A DNA stretch of 64,000 bases, from NCBI RefSeq assembly GCF_004137085.1, contig NZ_QYBC01000003.1, positions 186,001-250,000 of the forward strand, in the 5' to 3' direction. This DNA comes from Lichenibacterium ramalinae. GTDB taxonomy: Bacteria; Pseudomonadota; Alphaproteobacteria; Rhizobiales; Beijerinckiaceae. The notes beneath the pieces are model-generated. The model had not been told where the DNA came from. It did not search any database and saw only the letters and a program-made list of their open reading frames with translations. This document shows, in pieces, positions 1 to 7,831 of this stretch (position 1 is its first letter; every line of letters begins with the position of its first letter). The translations under genes were made by a program, and so were the position numbers.

Positions 1-404
1 GCTTCATCCTGCAATGGCCCTATGTCGAGGGCCTCACCATGGCGGAAGCCACGAACGACCTCGCCTTCATGGTGACGGGCGCCTACGGCAAGCCGCTGCC
101 CAAGGTGATGGGGGCGCCGCTGCGCCTCGCCGTGCCGTGGAAATACGGCTTCAAATCCGTGAAATCCATCGTCGAGATCGCCTTCACCGACAAGCAGCCC
201 GAGACCACCTGGGCGGCGCTGGCGCCCGAAGAATACGGCTTCTGGGCCAACGTGAACCCCGAGGTGCCGCACCCGCGCTGGAGCCAGGCCACCGAGGAGG
301 TCATCGGCACGGACGACCGCCGCCCGACCGTGATCTACAACGGCTACGGGGAGCAGGTGGCGTCCCTCTACGCCGGCATGCCGAAGGACCGGCTCTTCAT
401 GTGA
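1..404 (+). CDS. msrP: Sulfoxide reductase catalytic subunit MsrP, C-terminal part
   Basis: This is the 3' end of a gene that starts before the window; the reading frame is open from base 3 and ends in TGA at 402-404, giving 133 visible residues. The segments [28 protein letters not shown] and [11 protein letters not shown] are the C-terminal hallmarks of MsrP (YedY), the periplasmic molybdopterin enzyme that reduces methionine sulfoxide in oxidised proteins with electrons from the haem membrane protein MsrQ. The molybdenum-binding cysteine and the Tat signal would lie upstream, outside the window. No msrQ follows, because the next gene is convergent. The family call is secure. Confidence 0.93.
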   Translation, partial: FILQWPYVEGLTMAEATNDLAFMVTGAYGKPLPKVMGAPLRLAVPWKYGFKSVKSIVEIAFTDKQPETTWAALAPEEYGFWANVNPEVPHPRWSQATEEVIGTDDRRPTVIYNGYGEQVASLYAGMPKDRLFM

Positions 405-416
405 GCCCTGAACGGC

Positions 417-471
417 GAGCCTGCGGGCAGGCTCGAGGACTTCGGGGCGGGAGCGCCGGCGCTCCCGCCCC
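417..471. terminator. Two GC-rich hairpins between convergent genes
   Basis: Two dyads lie between the stops of msrP and the GMC gene. The first has 7-bp arms GAGCCTG/CAGGCTC (417-423 and 428-434) around a CGGG loop. The second is a perfect 28-bp palindrome whose left arm is GGGGCGGGAGCGCC (444-457). Neither has a clear T-run, so a bidirectional terminator role is inferred from position. Confidence 0.5.
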
Positions 472-494
472 GGAGCGCCCGCGGCCCGGCGGCG

Positions 495-2138
495 TCACAG
501 GTCGCCGTGGGCCGCCAGCTGCTCGATGCGGTCCGCCGTGCGCAGCGCGATCGCCTGGATGGTGAGCGAGGGGTTGACGCCGCCGACCGTCGGGAAGACC
601 GAGCCGTCGCAGACGAAGAGGTTCGGCACGTCCCAGGAGCGGCAGTCGGCGTCCAACACGGAGCTGCGGCGGTCGTCGCCCATCTTCACGGTGCCGCCGA
701 GATGGTTGGCGTCCTCCTCCTGGCGGAACAGGTCGGTGACGCCCGCCGCCTCCATGCTCATCTCCATCTGGTCGAGGGCGTGCCGGATGAGCGCCTTGTC
801 GTTCTCGCTCCAGCCGAAGGTGATCTTGGCGACCGGCAGGCCGTAGCGGTCCTTCTGGTCGGCGAGCTCGACGCGGTTGTTCTCGCTCGGCAGGCACTCG
901 CCCACCATCTTGACGCCGACCTGGTAGTTATAGTCCTGCATGGCCAGGCGCAGCTCGTCGCCCCAGATCCCGCGCGACGTCGTCATGGTCTTGGCCCACT
1001 CGATCGGCAGCGGACCCTGTCCCATCCAGCAATAGCCGCCGTGGAAGTCCTTCTCGTCGTCGTAGTTCCAGTGCTCCGTGATGGCGAGCGACGGGGGGCC
1101 CTTGTTCCAGCGGATCTCGTCCTTCGACTTGCCGTAGACCGCCTGGTTGGGCTGGGTCATCAGGTTTTTGCCGACGAGGCCCGACGAGTTGGCGAGCCCA
1201 TCGCGGTGCCGGTCCGTGGCCGAGTTGAGCAGCAGGCGCGGCGATTCCACGGCGTAGCCCGCCACGATGACGTTGCGGGCCTTCTGGAAGCGCCACTGGC
1301 CGTCCCGGTGGTAGTGGACGCCGGTGGCGCGGTCGCCTGCATCGGTCTCGATGCGGCCCACCATGGCGAGGTCGCGGATCTCGGCGCCGGCCCGGATGGC
1401 GCGCGGGATGTAGGTGTTCAGCGTGCTCTGCTTGGCGTTGGTCGAACAGCCGAAGCGGCAGAAGCCGCGGTACACGCAAGGGTGGGCTTCGCCGCGCGGC
1501 GCCGACACGGTGGCGAGCGGCGTCGGCGTCCACTTCATGCCCATGGCCTCGCAGCCGCGCGCCAGCACCTCGGCAGCCGCGTTCATCGGGTGCGGGCGGT
1601 AGGGGTAGCGGGGCCGGGGCGGGCCCCAGGGATAGGTGATGGGGCCGGAGATGGAAAGGTCGCGCTCGACCTGGTCGTAGTAGCGCCACATCTCCTCCCA
1701 GCCGATGGGCCAGTCGGCGCCGTAGCCGAGCGTGCTCCTCGCCTTGAACCATTCGGGCCGGAAGCGCAGCGACACCATGGCGAAATGCACCATGGAGCCG
1801 CCGACCGTCTTGCCGGAGTTCTTGCCGCCCATGACGATCGGGTCGGCGCCCTGCACGACGCGCGGGTCGTTCCAGTAGAGCTTCTCCTGCGCGGTCTCGT
1901 CGGAGGCGAAGTCTTCGAGCGGCCGGAAGTAGGGGCCGGCGTCGAAGGCGACGACGGAGAAACCCTTCTCGGCCAGGCGCGCCGCCAGCGTGCCGCCGCC
2001 GGCGCCCGTGCCCACGATGGCGAAGTCCACCTCGTCGACGTCCCGGTGCTGCCGCATCGGGATCCAGCCGCCCGTCTTGAAGACGTCCGGCGCCCTGCCG
2101 TTCGCGGCGCGGGGGCGCTCGAAGGGATCAGACGACAT
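495..2138 (-). CDS. GMC-family FAD dehydrogenase with iron-sulfur cysteine motif
   Basis: 547-residue glucose-methanol-choline oxidoreductase, oxidising a sugar, polyol or related alcohol with FAD. The FAD motif GTGAGGG is at 43-49, the catalytic His-Asn pair is about H479 (HLGGTVKMG) and N522 (GGVNPSLT). C221, C227 and C231 are spaced C-x5-C-x3-C, the arrangement that binds a [3Fe-4S] cluster in FAD-dependent glucose dehydrogenase alpha subunits. There is no Tat or Sec signal, so a cytoplasmic enzyme is expected. It is the last gene of the operon and overlaps the subunit-3 gene by 11 bases, which fits an alpha/gamma-type pair. No CxxCH cytochrome subunit is present. Substrate is not evident. 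Confidence 0.85.
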   Translation of the reverse strand: MSSDPFERPRAANGRAPDVFKTGGWIPMRQHRDVDEVDFAIVGTGAGGGTLAARLAEKGFSVVAFDAGPYFRPLEDFASDETAQEKLYWNDPRVVQGADPIVMGGKNSGKTVGGSMVHFAMVSLRFRPEWFKARSTLGYGADWPIGWEEMWRYYDQVERDLSISGPITYPWGPPRPRYPYRPHPMNAAAEVLARGCEAMGMKWTPTPLATVSAPRGEAHPCVYRGFCRFGCSTNAKQSTLNTYIPRAIRAGAEIRDLAMVGRIETDAGDRATGVHYHRDGQWRFQKARNVIVAGYAVESPRLLLNSATDRHRDGLANSSGLVGKNLMTQPNQAVYGKSKDEIRWNKGPPSLAITEHWNYDDEKDFHGGYCWMGQGPLPIEWAKTMTTSRGIWGDELRLAMQDYNYQVGVKMVGECLPSENNRVELADQKDRYGLPVAKITFGWSENDKALIRHALDQMEMSMEAAGVTDLFRQEEDANHLGGTVKMGDDRRSSVLDADCRSWDVPNLFVCDGSVFPTVGGVNPSLTIQAIALRTADRIEQLAAHGDL

Positions 2139-2775
2139 GTTTGTTCTCCACGAGGGCGCGCTCTTCCTGTCCGGGCTTGCCTTCGGCGGCTTCCCACGGG
2201 TCGCGGCGGTTCTTGTCCATGCGCACGTAGCCGCGCGGGCTCGCCGGCCCGCCGAAGCCGATCTCGCTCCAGGCCGTGGGGTGGCCGTAATAGGCGTCCG
2301 TCACGTCGTGGACGACGCGCTTCATGAAGAACAGCTTCAACGGCATGCCCTGCCAGTGGTCCCCCTCCAGGCGCCCCTGCTGCATCTCGCGCAGGATGTT
2401 GTCCCGGTCGGCGCGGCTGAGGTCGCGGAAGCGCGCGTTGTGGCGGTCCCGCGCCTCGTGATCGAGCGCGGCGAGCCCGATCTTCCAGGCCTCGCCCTGC
2501 GGCGGCAGCTTGTCGAAGCGGTAGCCGTCGAGTTGGCCGGAGAAGATCTTGGCGTCCACGTAGGCGGCGAGCGGCACGGGGTCCTGGCGGTCCGCCGGCT
2601 GGGGCAGGATGCGGTCGCACACGGCTTCCAGCGTGGCGAACTCGTCCGAGGAGAAGAAGCGCGGCTCGCGCGGCACCGCCAGGCGCGCGTCGATGGCGCT
2701 GCGCGTGGCGTCGTTCCAGGACGGCGTGTCGCGCTTGTCGAGGACGTCGTAGCCGGGGAAGGAGCGCTCAGTCAT
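2128..2775 (-). CDS. Gluconate 2-dehydrogenase subunit 3-type (gamma) protein
   Basis: 215 residues, resembling the gluconate 2-dehydrogenase subunit 3 family: the FFSSDEFATLEAVCDRILPQ region, the helix-rich middle and the ending around MKRVVHDVTDAYYGHP, WSEIGF and GYVRMD are typical. In studied systems this subunit pairs with the GMC subunit and, when it has a Tat signal, carries it across the membrane. Here the N terminus has no twin arginine, so a cytoplasmic complex is inferred. The ATG at 2773-2775 overlaps the end of the membrane-protein gene by eight bases; a longer upstream reading is a frame artefact over that gene. Confidence 0.82.
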   Translation of the reverse strand: MTERSFPGYDVLDKRDTPSWNDATRSAIDARLAVPREPRFFSSDEFATLEAVCDRILPQPADRQDPVPLAAYVDAKIFSGQLDGYRFDKLPPQGEAWKIGLAALDHEARDRHNARFRDLSRADRDNILREMQQGRLEGDHWQGMPLKLFFMKRVVHDVTDAYYGHPTAWSEIGFGGPASPRGYVRMDKNRRDPWEAAEGKPGQEERALVENKHVV

Positions 2776-3757
2776 CGCCGTGCCTTTCGAGGAGTGCCAG
2801 GGCGGCGAGGCCCGCGAGGGCGAGGCCCGAGAAGCTCGGCGGCGCGGGCAGGGGCGGGCCGTCGAGCACGTTCTGCCGCCAGTTCTTGAAGCCGCCCATG
2901 TAGCGGGACGTGCCGTATGCGTGGAACGCCACGCCGGCGACGCCGAGCGCCGCCGTGATGCCGAGCCACAGCTTGGCTTGGGGCCGCGCGCGCCGGTCCG
3001 GCCGCAGGGCCGCATCCCCGGTGAGGGCGGCGGCGATGGGGGGCAGCAGCACCGGCAGGTACATGGCGGGGTTCTGGAAGTTGCCGCGGAAATGCAGCAG
3101 CGCCACCTCCGCGGTCGTCCCCAGAAGGCCGAGGCTGGTCAGGGCGGCGAGGGCCGGGGCGGCGGGGAGTCCCAGCAGCGTCGGGGGTCGGTCCGCCGTC
3201 TCGTGCCGGATGCCCTCGGCGGCGAGGCCGAGCAGGCCCGACAGCGACAGGGCGGCCGGGGCGCCGATCGGCGCCTGGTAGAACAGGTTCTCCCAGGAGA
3301 TGCCGCCCGGCTTCTTGGTGATGTTGTAGAGGTGGAAGCCGGTGCCCAACAGGCCCACCGTCATGGCGATGCCGTAGGAGGCGAGGCGCAGCGGGTGCGC
3401 CCGCTTCTCGTCGCGCGTCGCGCCGTCGAGGCTCGCCAGGATCGACAGCGTCGAGGACACGAGCGGCAGGAACATCGCGGGGTTGTGGTACTGGCCCCGG
3501 TCGTGCTCGATGCCGCTGTCGGCCAGCACCGACGTGGCCAGCATGGCGGCGGCGCCGTGGATCATGCGGACCGGGCCGATCGCGACGCCCGTCGCCGGGG
3601 CGTGCAGCGGCAGGCCGAAGCGCGCCTCCGCCCAGGCCGGCGCGGCCCGCCGGCCTCGGACCTCACCGTCCCGGCCCGCGGGCTCGCGGGCCACGTGGGC
3701 GGGCGCCGGATCGTCGGCGAGGTCGGCGAAATCCGCCGCGCGGGTGGGGCCGGACAT
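2768..3757 (-). CDS. Uncharacterised membrane protein with internal duplication
   Basis: 329-residue protein I do not recognise. After a charged, proline-rich N terminus (about 1-50) come several hydrophobic segments. The protein is built from two related halves: H-D-R-G-Q-Y-HNPAMFLP (about 85-98) matches H-F-R-G-N-F-QNPAMYLP (about 222-235), and FHLYNITKKPGG (141-152) matches FHAYGTSRYMGG (278-289). The distance between the two motifs is 50 residues in both halves. Conserved His, Arg, Met and Tyr could bind a cofactor or metal, but this is speculation. It lies between the dehydratase and the GMC dehydrogenase pair and overlaps the latter, so a role as membrane partner, electron acceptor or transporter for that pathway is plausible. 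Confidence 0.75.
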   Translation of the reverse strand: MSGPTRAADFADLADDPAPAHVAREPAGRDGEVRGRRAAPAWAEARFGLPLHAPATGVAIGPVRMIHGAAAMLATSVLADSGIEHDRGQYHNPAMFLPLVSSTLSILASLDGATRDEKRAHPLRLASYGIAMTVGLLGTGFHLYNITKKPGGISWENLFYQAPIGAPAALSLSGLLGLAAEGIRHETADRPPTLLGLPAAPALAALTSLGLLGTTAEVALLHFRGNFQNPAMYLPVLLPPIAAALTGDAALRPDRRARPQAKLWLGITAALGVAGVAFHAYGTSRYMGGFKNWRQNVLDGPPLPAPPSFSGLALAGLAALALLERHGDD

Positions 3758-3768
3758 GGCGTGATCCT

Positions 3769-4902
3769 TCAATGGACGCGGAAGGGCTCGGCGTCGGCGG
3801 CGCGGAGGGAGAGGCCGTGGCCGGGCCGCGACGGATCCGGCCGGACGGCACCGTCCCGCGGGTGCGGCGCCCCGTCGAACAGCAGGTGCTCGATGCGGGC
3901 GTGATCGTGAAACCACTCGAGGTGGCGCAGGTTCGGCGCCGCGGCTGCGGCGTGGAGATGCATGGCGGGCGCGCAATGGCCCGACAGGTCGATGTGATGG
4001 GCCTCGCACAGCGCGGCCACGCGCAGGAAACCGGTGAGCCCGCCGATGCGCGTCGCATCGGCCTGCAGGCAGTCCACGGCGCCGGCCGCCAGCAGGCGGC
4101 GCGCGTCGTCGAGCGTGTAGCCGTATTCGCCGGCGGCGATGTCCATGCCGGCCGGCGCGCGCTCGCGCACCAGCCGGAGCCCGTCGACGTCGTCCGACGT
4201 CACGGGCTCCTCGAACCAGGCCACGCCCTGGTGGGCGGCGATGTCGGCGAAGCGCAGCGCACCCTTCACCGAGAAGGCCCCGTTGGCGTCGACGAAGAGT
4301 TCGCGCTCCCCGATGGCCCTTCTCGCCACCGCGACGCGGTGCGGGTCGGCCGACGGATCGGTGCCGATCTTCATCTTCACCCAGCGGCACCCGTCGCGCT
4401 CGACCCAGCAGCGGAGCTGCGCCTCGAGTTGTGCGTCCGAGTAACTCGTGAAGCCGCCCGAGCCGTAGATCGGCACGGCATCGCGCGCCTGCCCCAGCAG
4501 GGTCGCCAGCGCCAGCCCGTGCAGCTTGGCCTTGAGTTCCCAGAGCGCGAGGTCGAGGGCCGAGATGGCGGTGGCGCAGAGCCCCGCGCGGCCGAGGTTG
4601 CGCACCGCGTGCCGCATGGCCGCGAAGGCCCGGGGGGGATCGAAGGCGGACAGGCCCCGGACCGACGCCGCGAGGGGGCCGGCGACGAGGCCGGCGGCGG
4701 CCGCCCCCGTGTAGGAGAAGCCCAGCCCGGTCTCGCCGCCGGCCTCCACCTCGGCCAGCACCAGCGTGGTGCTGTCCCAGGCGAAGGTGCCGTCGGCTTC
4801 CGGCCCGTCGGTCGGCACCGTGAAGGCCGAGGCCCGCACGGCGCCGATGGCCGGCGCGGCGCCCATCGCCGGCACGGCGCCCTGCCGGGCGTTGTCGTTC
4901 AC
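3769..4902 (-). CDS. Mandelate racemase/muconate lactonizing enzyme family dehydratase
   Basis: 377-residue enolase-superfamily enzyme. The second-half barrel shows K176-M-K178 (KxK base motif), D205-A-N207, E231/E232 (FEEP), E259 (AAGEY) and H309 (SGHC), consistent with a Mg2+ site made of D205, an E in the EEP segment and E259. Such enzymes abstract the proton alpha to a carboxylate; many act as sugar-acid dehydratases. The GTG at 4900-4902 overlaps the stop of the ThDP gene as GTGA, which supports this start although an internal ATG lies 12 codons downstream. Context (lactonase upstream, sugar-type dehydrogenase downstream) favours an aldonate dehydratase, but substrate specificity cannot be read from sequence alone. 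Confidence 0.85.
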   Translation of the reverse strand: MNDNARQGAVPAMGAAPAIGAVRASAFTVPTDGPEADGTFAWDSTTLVLAEVEAGGETGLGFSYTGAAAAGLVAGPLAASVRGLSAFDPPRAFAAMRHAVRNLGRAGLCATAISALDLALWELKAKLHGLALATLLGQARDAVPIYGSGGFTSYSDAQLEAQLRCWVERDGCRWVKMKIGTDPSADPHRVAVARRAIGERELFVDANGAFSVKGALRFADIAAHQGVAWFEEPVTSDDVDGLRLVRERAPAGMDIAAGEYGYTLDDARRLLAAGAVDCLQADATRIGGLTGFLRVAALCEAHHIDLSGHCAPAMHLHAAAAAPNLRHLEWFHDHARIEHLLFDGAPHPRDGAVRPDPSRPGHGLSLRAADAEPFRVH

Positions 4903-6692
4903 TTGTCGGCGTGGCCGGGCAGAAGCGACCCGATGAGCTGGCGTGCCGCGCCCATGATGACGCTTCCCTCGTGCTGGTCGCCCTTGGCGAGGGTCGTCAT
5001 GAAGTTGCGGGCCTGCTGGAAGGTGATGAAGGGCGGCAGCGGCGGCACCTCTGGGTCGGTCTTCACCTCCAGCACCACGGGCTTGTCCGAGCGCAGGGCC
5101 TCGTCCCAGGCCTCGCCCAGCATCTCGGGGTCGTCGACGTAGAGCCCCTTGAAGCCGATCAGCTCGCCGAACTTGTGGTAGGGCACGTTGGGGATCTGCT
5201 GGGAGGCGACGAACTTCGGGTTGCCCTCCATCACGCGCTGCTCCCAGGTCACCTGGTTCAGGTCCTCGTTGTTGAAGACGCAGACCACCCAGGTCTTGTT
5301 GGACCAGAGGTGGTGGTACTTCGACACCGTGATGAGTTCCGCCATGTTGTTCATCTGCATGGCGCCGTCGCCGACCAGCGCCACGACGGGCCGGTCCGGA
5401 TGGGCGAACTTCGCCGCGATGGCGTAGGGGACGGCCGCCCCCATGGAGGCCAGCGAGCCCGACAGCGAGCCCATCATGCCGCGCCGCACCTTGAGGTCGC
5501 GGGCGTACCAGTTGGCGCAGGAGCCGGAATCCGACGTGACGATGACGCGCTCGGGCAGGCGCGGCGACAGCTCCGACGTGACGCGCTGCGGGTTGACGGG
5601 GTTGGCCTTCTTCTTGGCCTGGGCCGCCGCCTGGTCCCAGGAGGTCTTCGTCCAGCCGACGACCTTCTCCTGCCAGGCGCGGTCGGTCTTCTTCTCGAGC
5701 AGAGGCAGCAGGGCCCGCAGTGTTTCGGCGGCGTCGCCGTGCAGGTTGCATTCCATCGGGTAGCGGATCGACAGCATGTCGCCCTTGAGGTCGATCTGCA
5801 CGCCCCGGGCCTGGCCCTCCTTGGGCAGGAACTCGGCCCAGGGGAAGCCCGAGCCCACCATGAACAGCGTGTCGCATTCCGCCATCATGTTGGACGACGC
5901 TTCCGTGCCGAGCAGCCCGATGGTGCCGGTCGACCAGGGTAGGTCGTCGGGCAGGACGAACTTGCCGAGCAGCGCCTTGGCGCAGCCCGCCCCGAGCTTC
6001 TCGGCCGCGGCGATCACCTCGTCGACGGCGTCGACGCAGCCGGCGCCGATCAGCATGGCGACCTTCTGGCCGGCATTGAGGATATCGGCCGCCTGGCGCA
6101 GGTCGCGGTCGTAGGGGACGGTCTTGGGCCGGGCATAGCCGACGCCCGAGAAGGTGTTGCCGTGGGCCCGCTTGGGCTCCTCGTAGGGCAGTTCCTGCAG
6201 GTCGTTGGGCAGGATCAGCGCCGTCACGACGCGCTCCGACACGGCGGTGCGGATCGCCCGGTCGACGAGGTGGCGCACCTGGGCGGGGGCCATGGCGGTC
6301 TGCACGAAGGCGCCCGCCACGTCCTTGAACATGGCGTTGAGGTCGAGTTCCTGCTGGTAATGCGCCCCCACCGCGGTGCGGGCCTGCTGGCCGACCAGCG
6401 CCAGCACCGGCATGTGGTCCATGCGGGCGTCGTAGAGGCCGGTGAGGAGATGCGAGGCGCCGGGGCCGGAGGTGGCGATGCAGACGCCGAGTTCGCCGCT
6501 GAACTTGGCATAGGCCGAGGCCATGAAGGCCGCCATCTCCTCGTGGCGCACCTGGATGAACTCGATCTTGCCGCCGCAGCGCTGCAGCGCGCCGAACACG
6601 CCGTTGATCCCGTCCCCCGGATAACCGAAGATCTTGCGCACGCCCCAGGCGTGCAGGCGCTCGATGAGAAAATCGCCGACGGTCATGGTCAT
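4899..6692 (-). CDS. ThDP-dependent enzyme, pyruvate oxidase/acetolactate synthase type
   Basis: 597 residues with the three-domain layout of the family. The N-terminal Pyr domain carries the catalytic glutamate in RHEE (about E51), the middle domain is nucleotide-binding-like, and the C-terminal PP domain has the ThDP motif GDGAMQMNN followed by NNED. These enzymes decarboxylate 2-oxo acids such as pyruvate. The start ATG at 6690-6692 overlaps the lactonase stop as ATGA; a second ATG two codons on is possible. It is neither a clear IlvB (no ilvN small subunit nearby) nor provably a Pox enzyme. In this operon it may process the 2-oxo acid product of the pathway, which is inference. Confidence 0.85.
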   Translation of the reverse strand: MTMTVGDFLIERLHAWGVRKIFGYPGDGINGVFGALQRCGGKIEFIQVRHEEMAAFMASAYAKFSGELGVCIATSGPGASHLLTGLYDARMDHMPVLALVGQQARTAVGAHYQQELDLNAMFKDVAGAFVQTAMAPAQVRHLVDRAIRTAVSERVVTALILPNDLQELPYEEPKRAHGNTFSGVGYARPKTVPYDRDLRQAADILNAGQKVAMLIGAGCVDAVDEVIAAAEKLGAGCAKALLGKFVLPDDLPWSTGTIGLLGTEASSNMMAECDTLFMVGSGFPWAEFLPKEGQARGVQIDLKGDMLSIRYPMECNLHGDAAETLRALLPLLEKKTDRAWQEKVVGWTKTSWDQAAAQAKKKANPVNPQRVTSELSPRLPERVIVTSDSGSCANWYARDLKVRRGMMGSLSGSLASMGAAVPYAIAAKFAHPDRPVVALVGDGAMQMNNMAELITVSKYHHLWSNKTWVVCVFNNEDLNQVTWEQRVMEGNPKFVASQQIPNVPYHKFGELIGFKGLYVDDPEMLGEAWDEALRSDKPVVLEVKTDPEVPPLPPFITFQQARNFMTTLAKGDQHEGSVIMGAARQLIGSLLPGHADK

Positions 6693-7612
6693 GGCGTGAG
6701 AGCTCCGAAGTCGAAACGGTTGGGGGGAAGGCCCGGCACCGGCGCGTCGAGGGCGAAGACGCCGCCCTCGTCGGGATGGGCGGCGCGCCAGGCGGGCGGC
6801 TTCGGCCAGTTGGCCGAGGTGACGAAGAGCGTCCGCAGGTCGGGCCCGCCGAAGACCGGCATGGTGGGATAGGTCACCGGCATGGGGACGCGGCGCTCCA
6901 GCCGGCCGTCGGGGTCGAAGCGCAGCAGCGCGCCGTTGGCGAAGACCGCCGTCCAGTAGAAGCCCTCGGAATCGACCGAGGCGCCGTCGGGCCCACCCTG
7001 GGTGTCGGCGACGTCGAGGCGGGCGAAGACGCGCTTGTTGGACGGCGTGCCGCTGTCGAGGTCGTAATCGTAGGCCCAGATGACCTTGGGGTCCGTGTCG
7101 GCATGGTACATGGTGCGCCCGTCCGGGCTCCAGGCGAGGCCGTTCGAGGTCTTGACCGGGTCGGTCACGGCGGTCCAGCGCCCGCCGCCGTCGTAGCGCC
7201 ACAGCGGCGAGCCGGCGGGCTCGCCGCTCTGGTCGCCGGGCTTCAGCGGCAGGTACATGGCGCCGGCGAAGAAGCGTCCGCGCGGGTCGCAGCGCCCGTC
7301 GTTGAAGATGAAACGGCGCGGGTCGAAGGGCGCGTGGGCGAGGGGCTGCAGCGCCCCGGTCTCGAGCCGCAGGTGGTAGAGCCCGGTGGCCAGCGCCACC
7401 ACGACATCGCCCGCCCGGTCGAGCGCGAAACAGCCGATCCAGGCCGGCAACTCCCAGGCCGTGTCCTCGCCGGAGGCGGGATCGAGGAGATGCAGGGCGG
7501 GTTCGCGGATGTCGACCCAGAAGAGCTTGCCGCGGCGATCGTCCCAGCCGGGTCGCTCGCCGTTGAGGGCACCGGCGCGCAGCACGAGCTTGACCGAGAC
7601 GGGTCTGTCCAA
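6689..7612 (-). CDS. SMP-30/gluconolactonase family lactonase
   Basis: Six-bladed propeller lactonase of about 307 residues, expected to hydrolyse an aldonolactone. The metal ligands of the family are visible: the glutamate in LNGERPGWD (E19), the asparagine in TSNGLAWSPDG and the aspartate in GGPDGASVDSEG. No ATG is available at the right place. The TTG at 7610-7612 is preceded by AAGGGA at a good distance and is the best start; a GTG nine codons further in would cut into the first strand. It is the first gene of the operon, so transcription probably starts in the 220-bp gap to the divergent glycosyltransferase gene. Confidence 0.85.
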   Translation of the reverse strand: MDRPVSVKLVLRAGALNGERPGWDDRRGKLFWVDIREPALHLLDPASGEDTAWELPAWIGCFALDRAGDVVVALATGLYHLRLETGALQPLAHAPFDPRRFIFNDGRCDPRGRFFAGAMYLPLKPGDQSGEPAGSPLWRYDGGGRWTAVTDPVKTSNGLAWSPDGRTMYHADTDPKVIWAYDYDLDSGTPSNKRVFARLDVADTQGGPDGASVDSEGFYWTAVFANGALLRFDPDGRLERRVPMPVTYPTMPVFGGPDLRTLFVTSANWPKPPAWRAAHPDEGGVFALDAPVPGLPPNRFDFGALTP

Positions 7613-7831
7613 AAGCTGAATCCCTTCTGGCGCGGAGGGTTGGCCCGCCGACGATGATGAGCAGCAGCACAGTTTCGACACTGGCGAAACGACAGGCCAC
7701 GAGCGAAGTTCCCCACCCGCCGGGGCGCATTCGCCCGGCCCGGGCCTGGCCGGGCCGGGCCCGGCCTTGACGCTGGCGGCGAAATCCCTCGACAAGGCCC
7801 GGGCGGCATCCCCGCCGCAGCCGGTTCCCCG

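Noticed and set aside
4899-7730. Very long minus-strand frame joining the ThDP enzyme to upstream sequence (943 codons)
   Set aside because: The extra N-terminal part is an out-of-frame reading of the lactonase gene. The ThDP enzyme starts at 6692 with an ATGA overlap.
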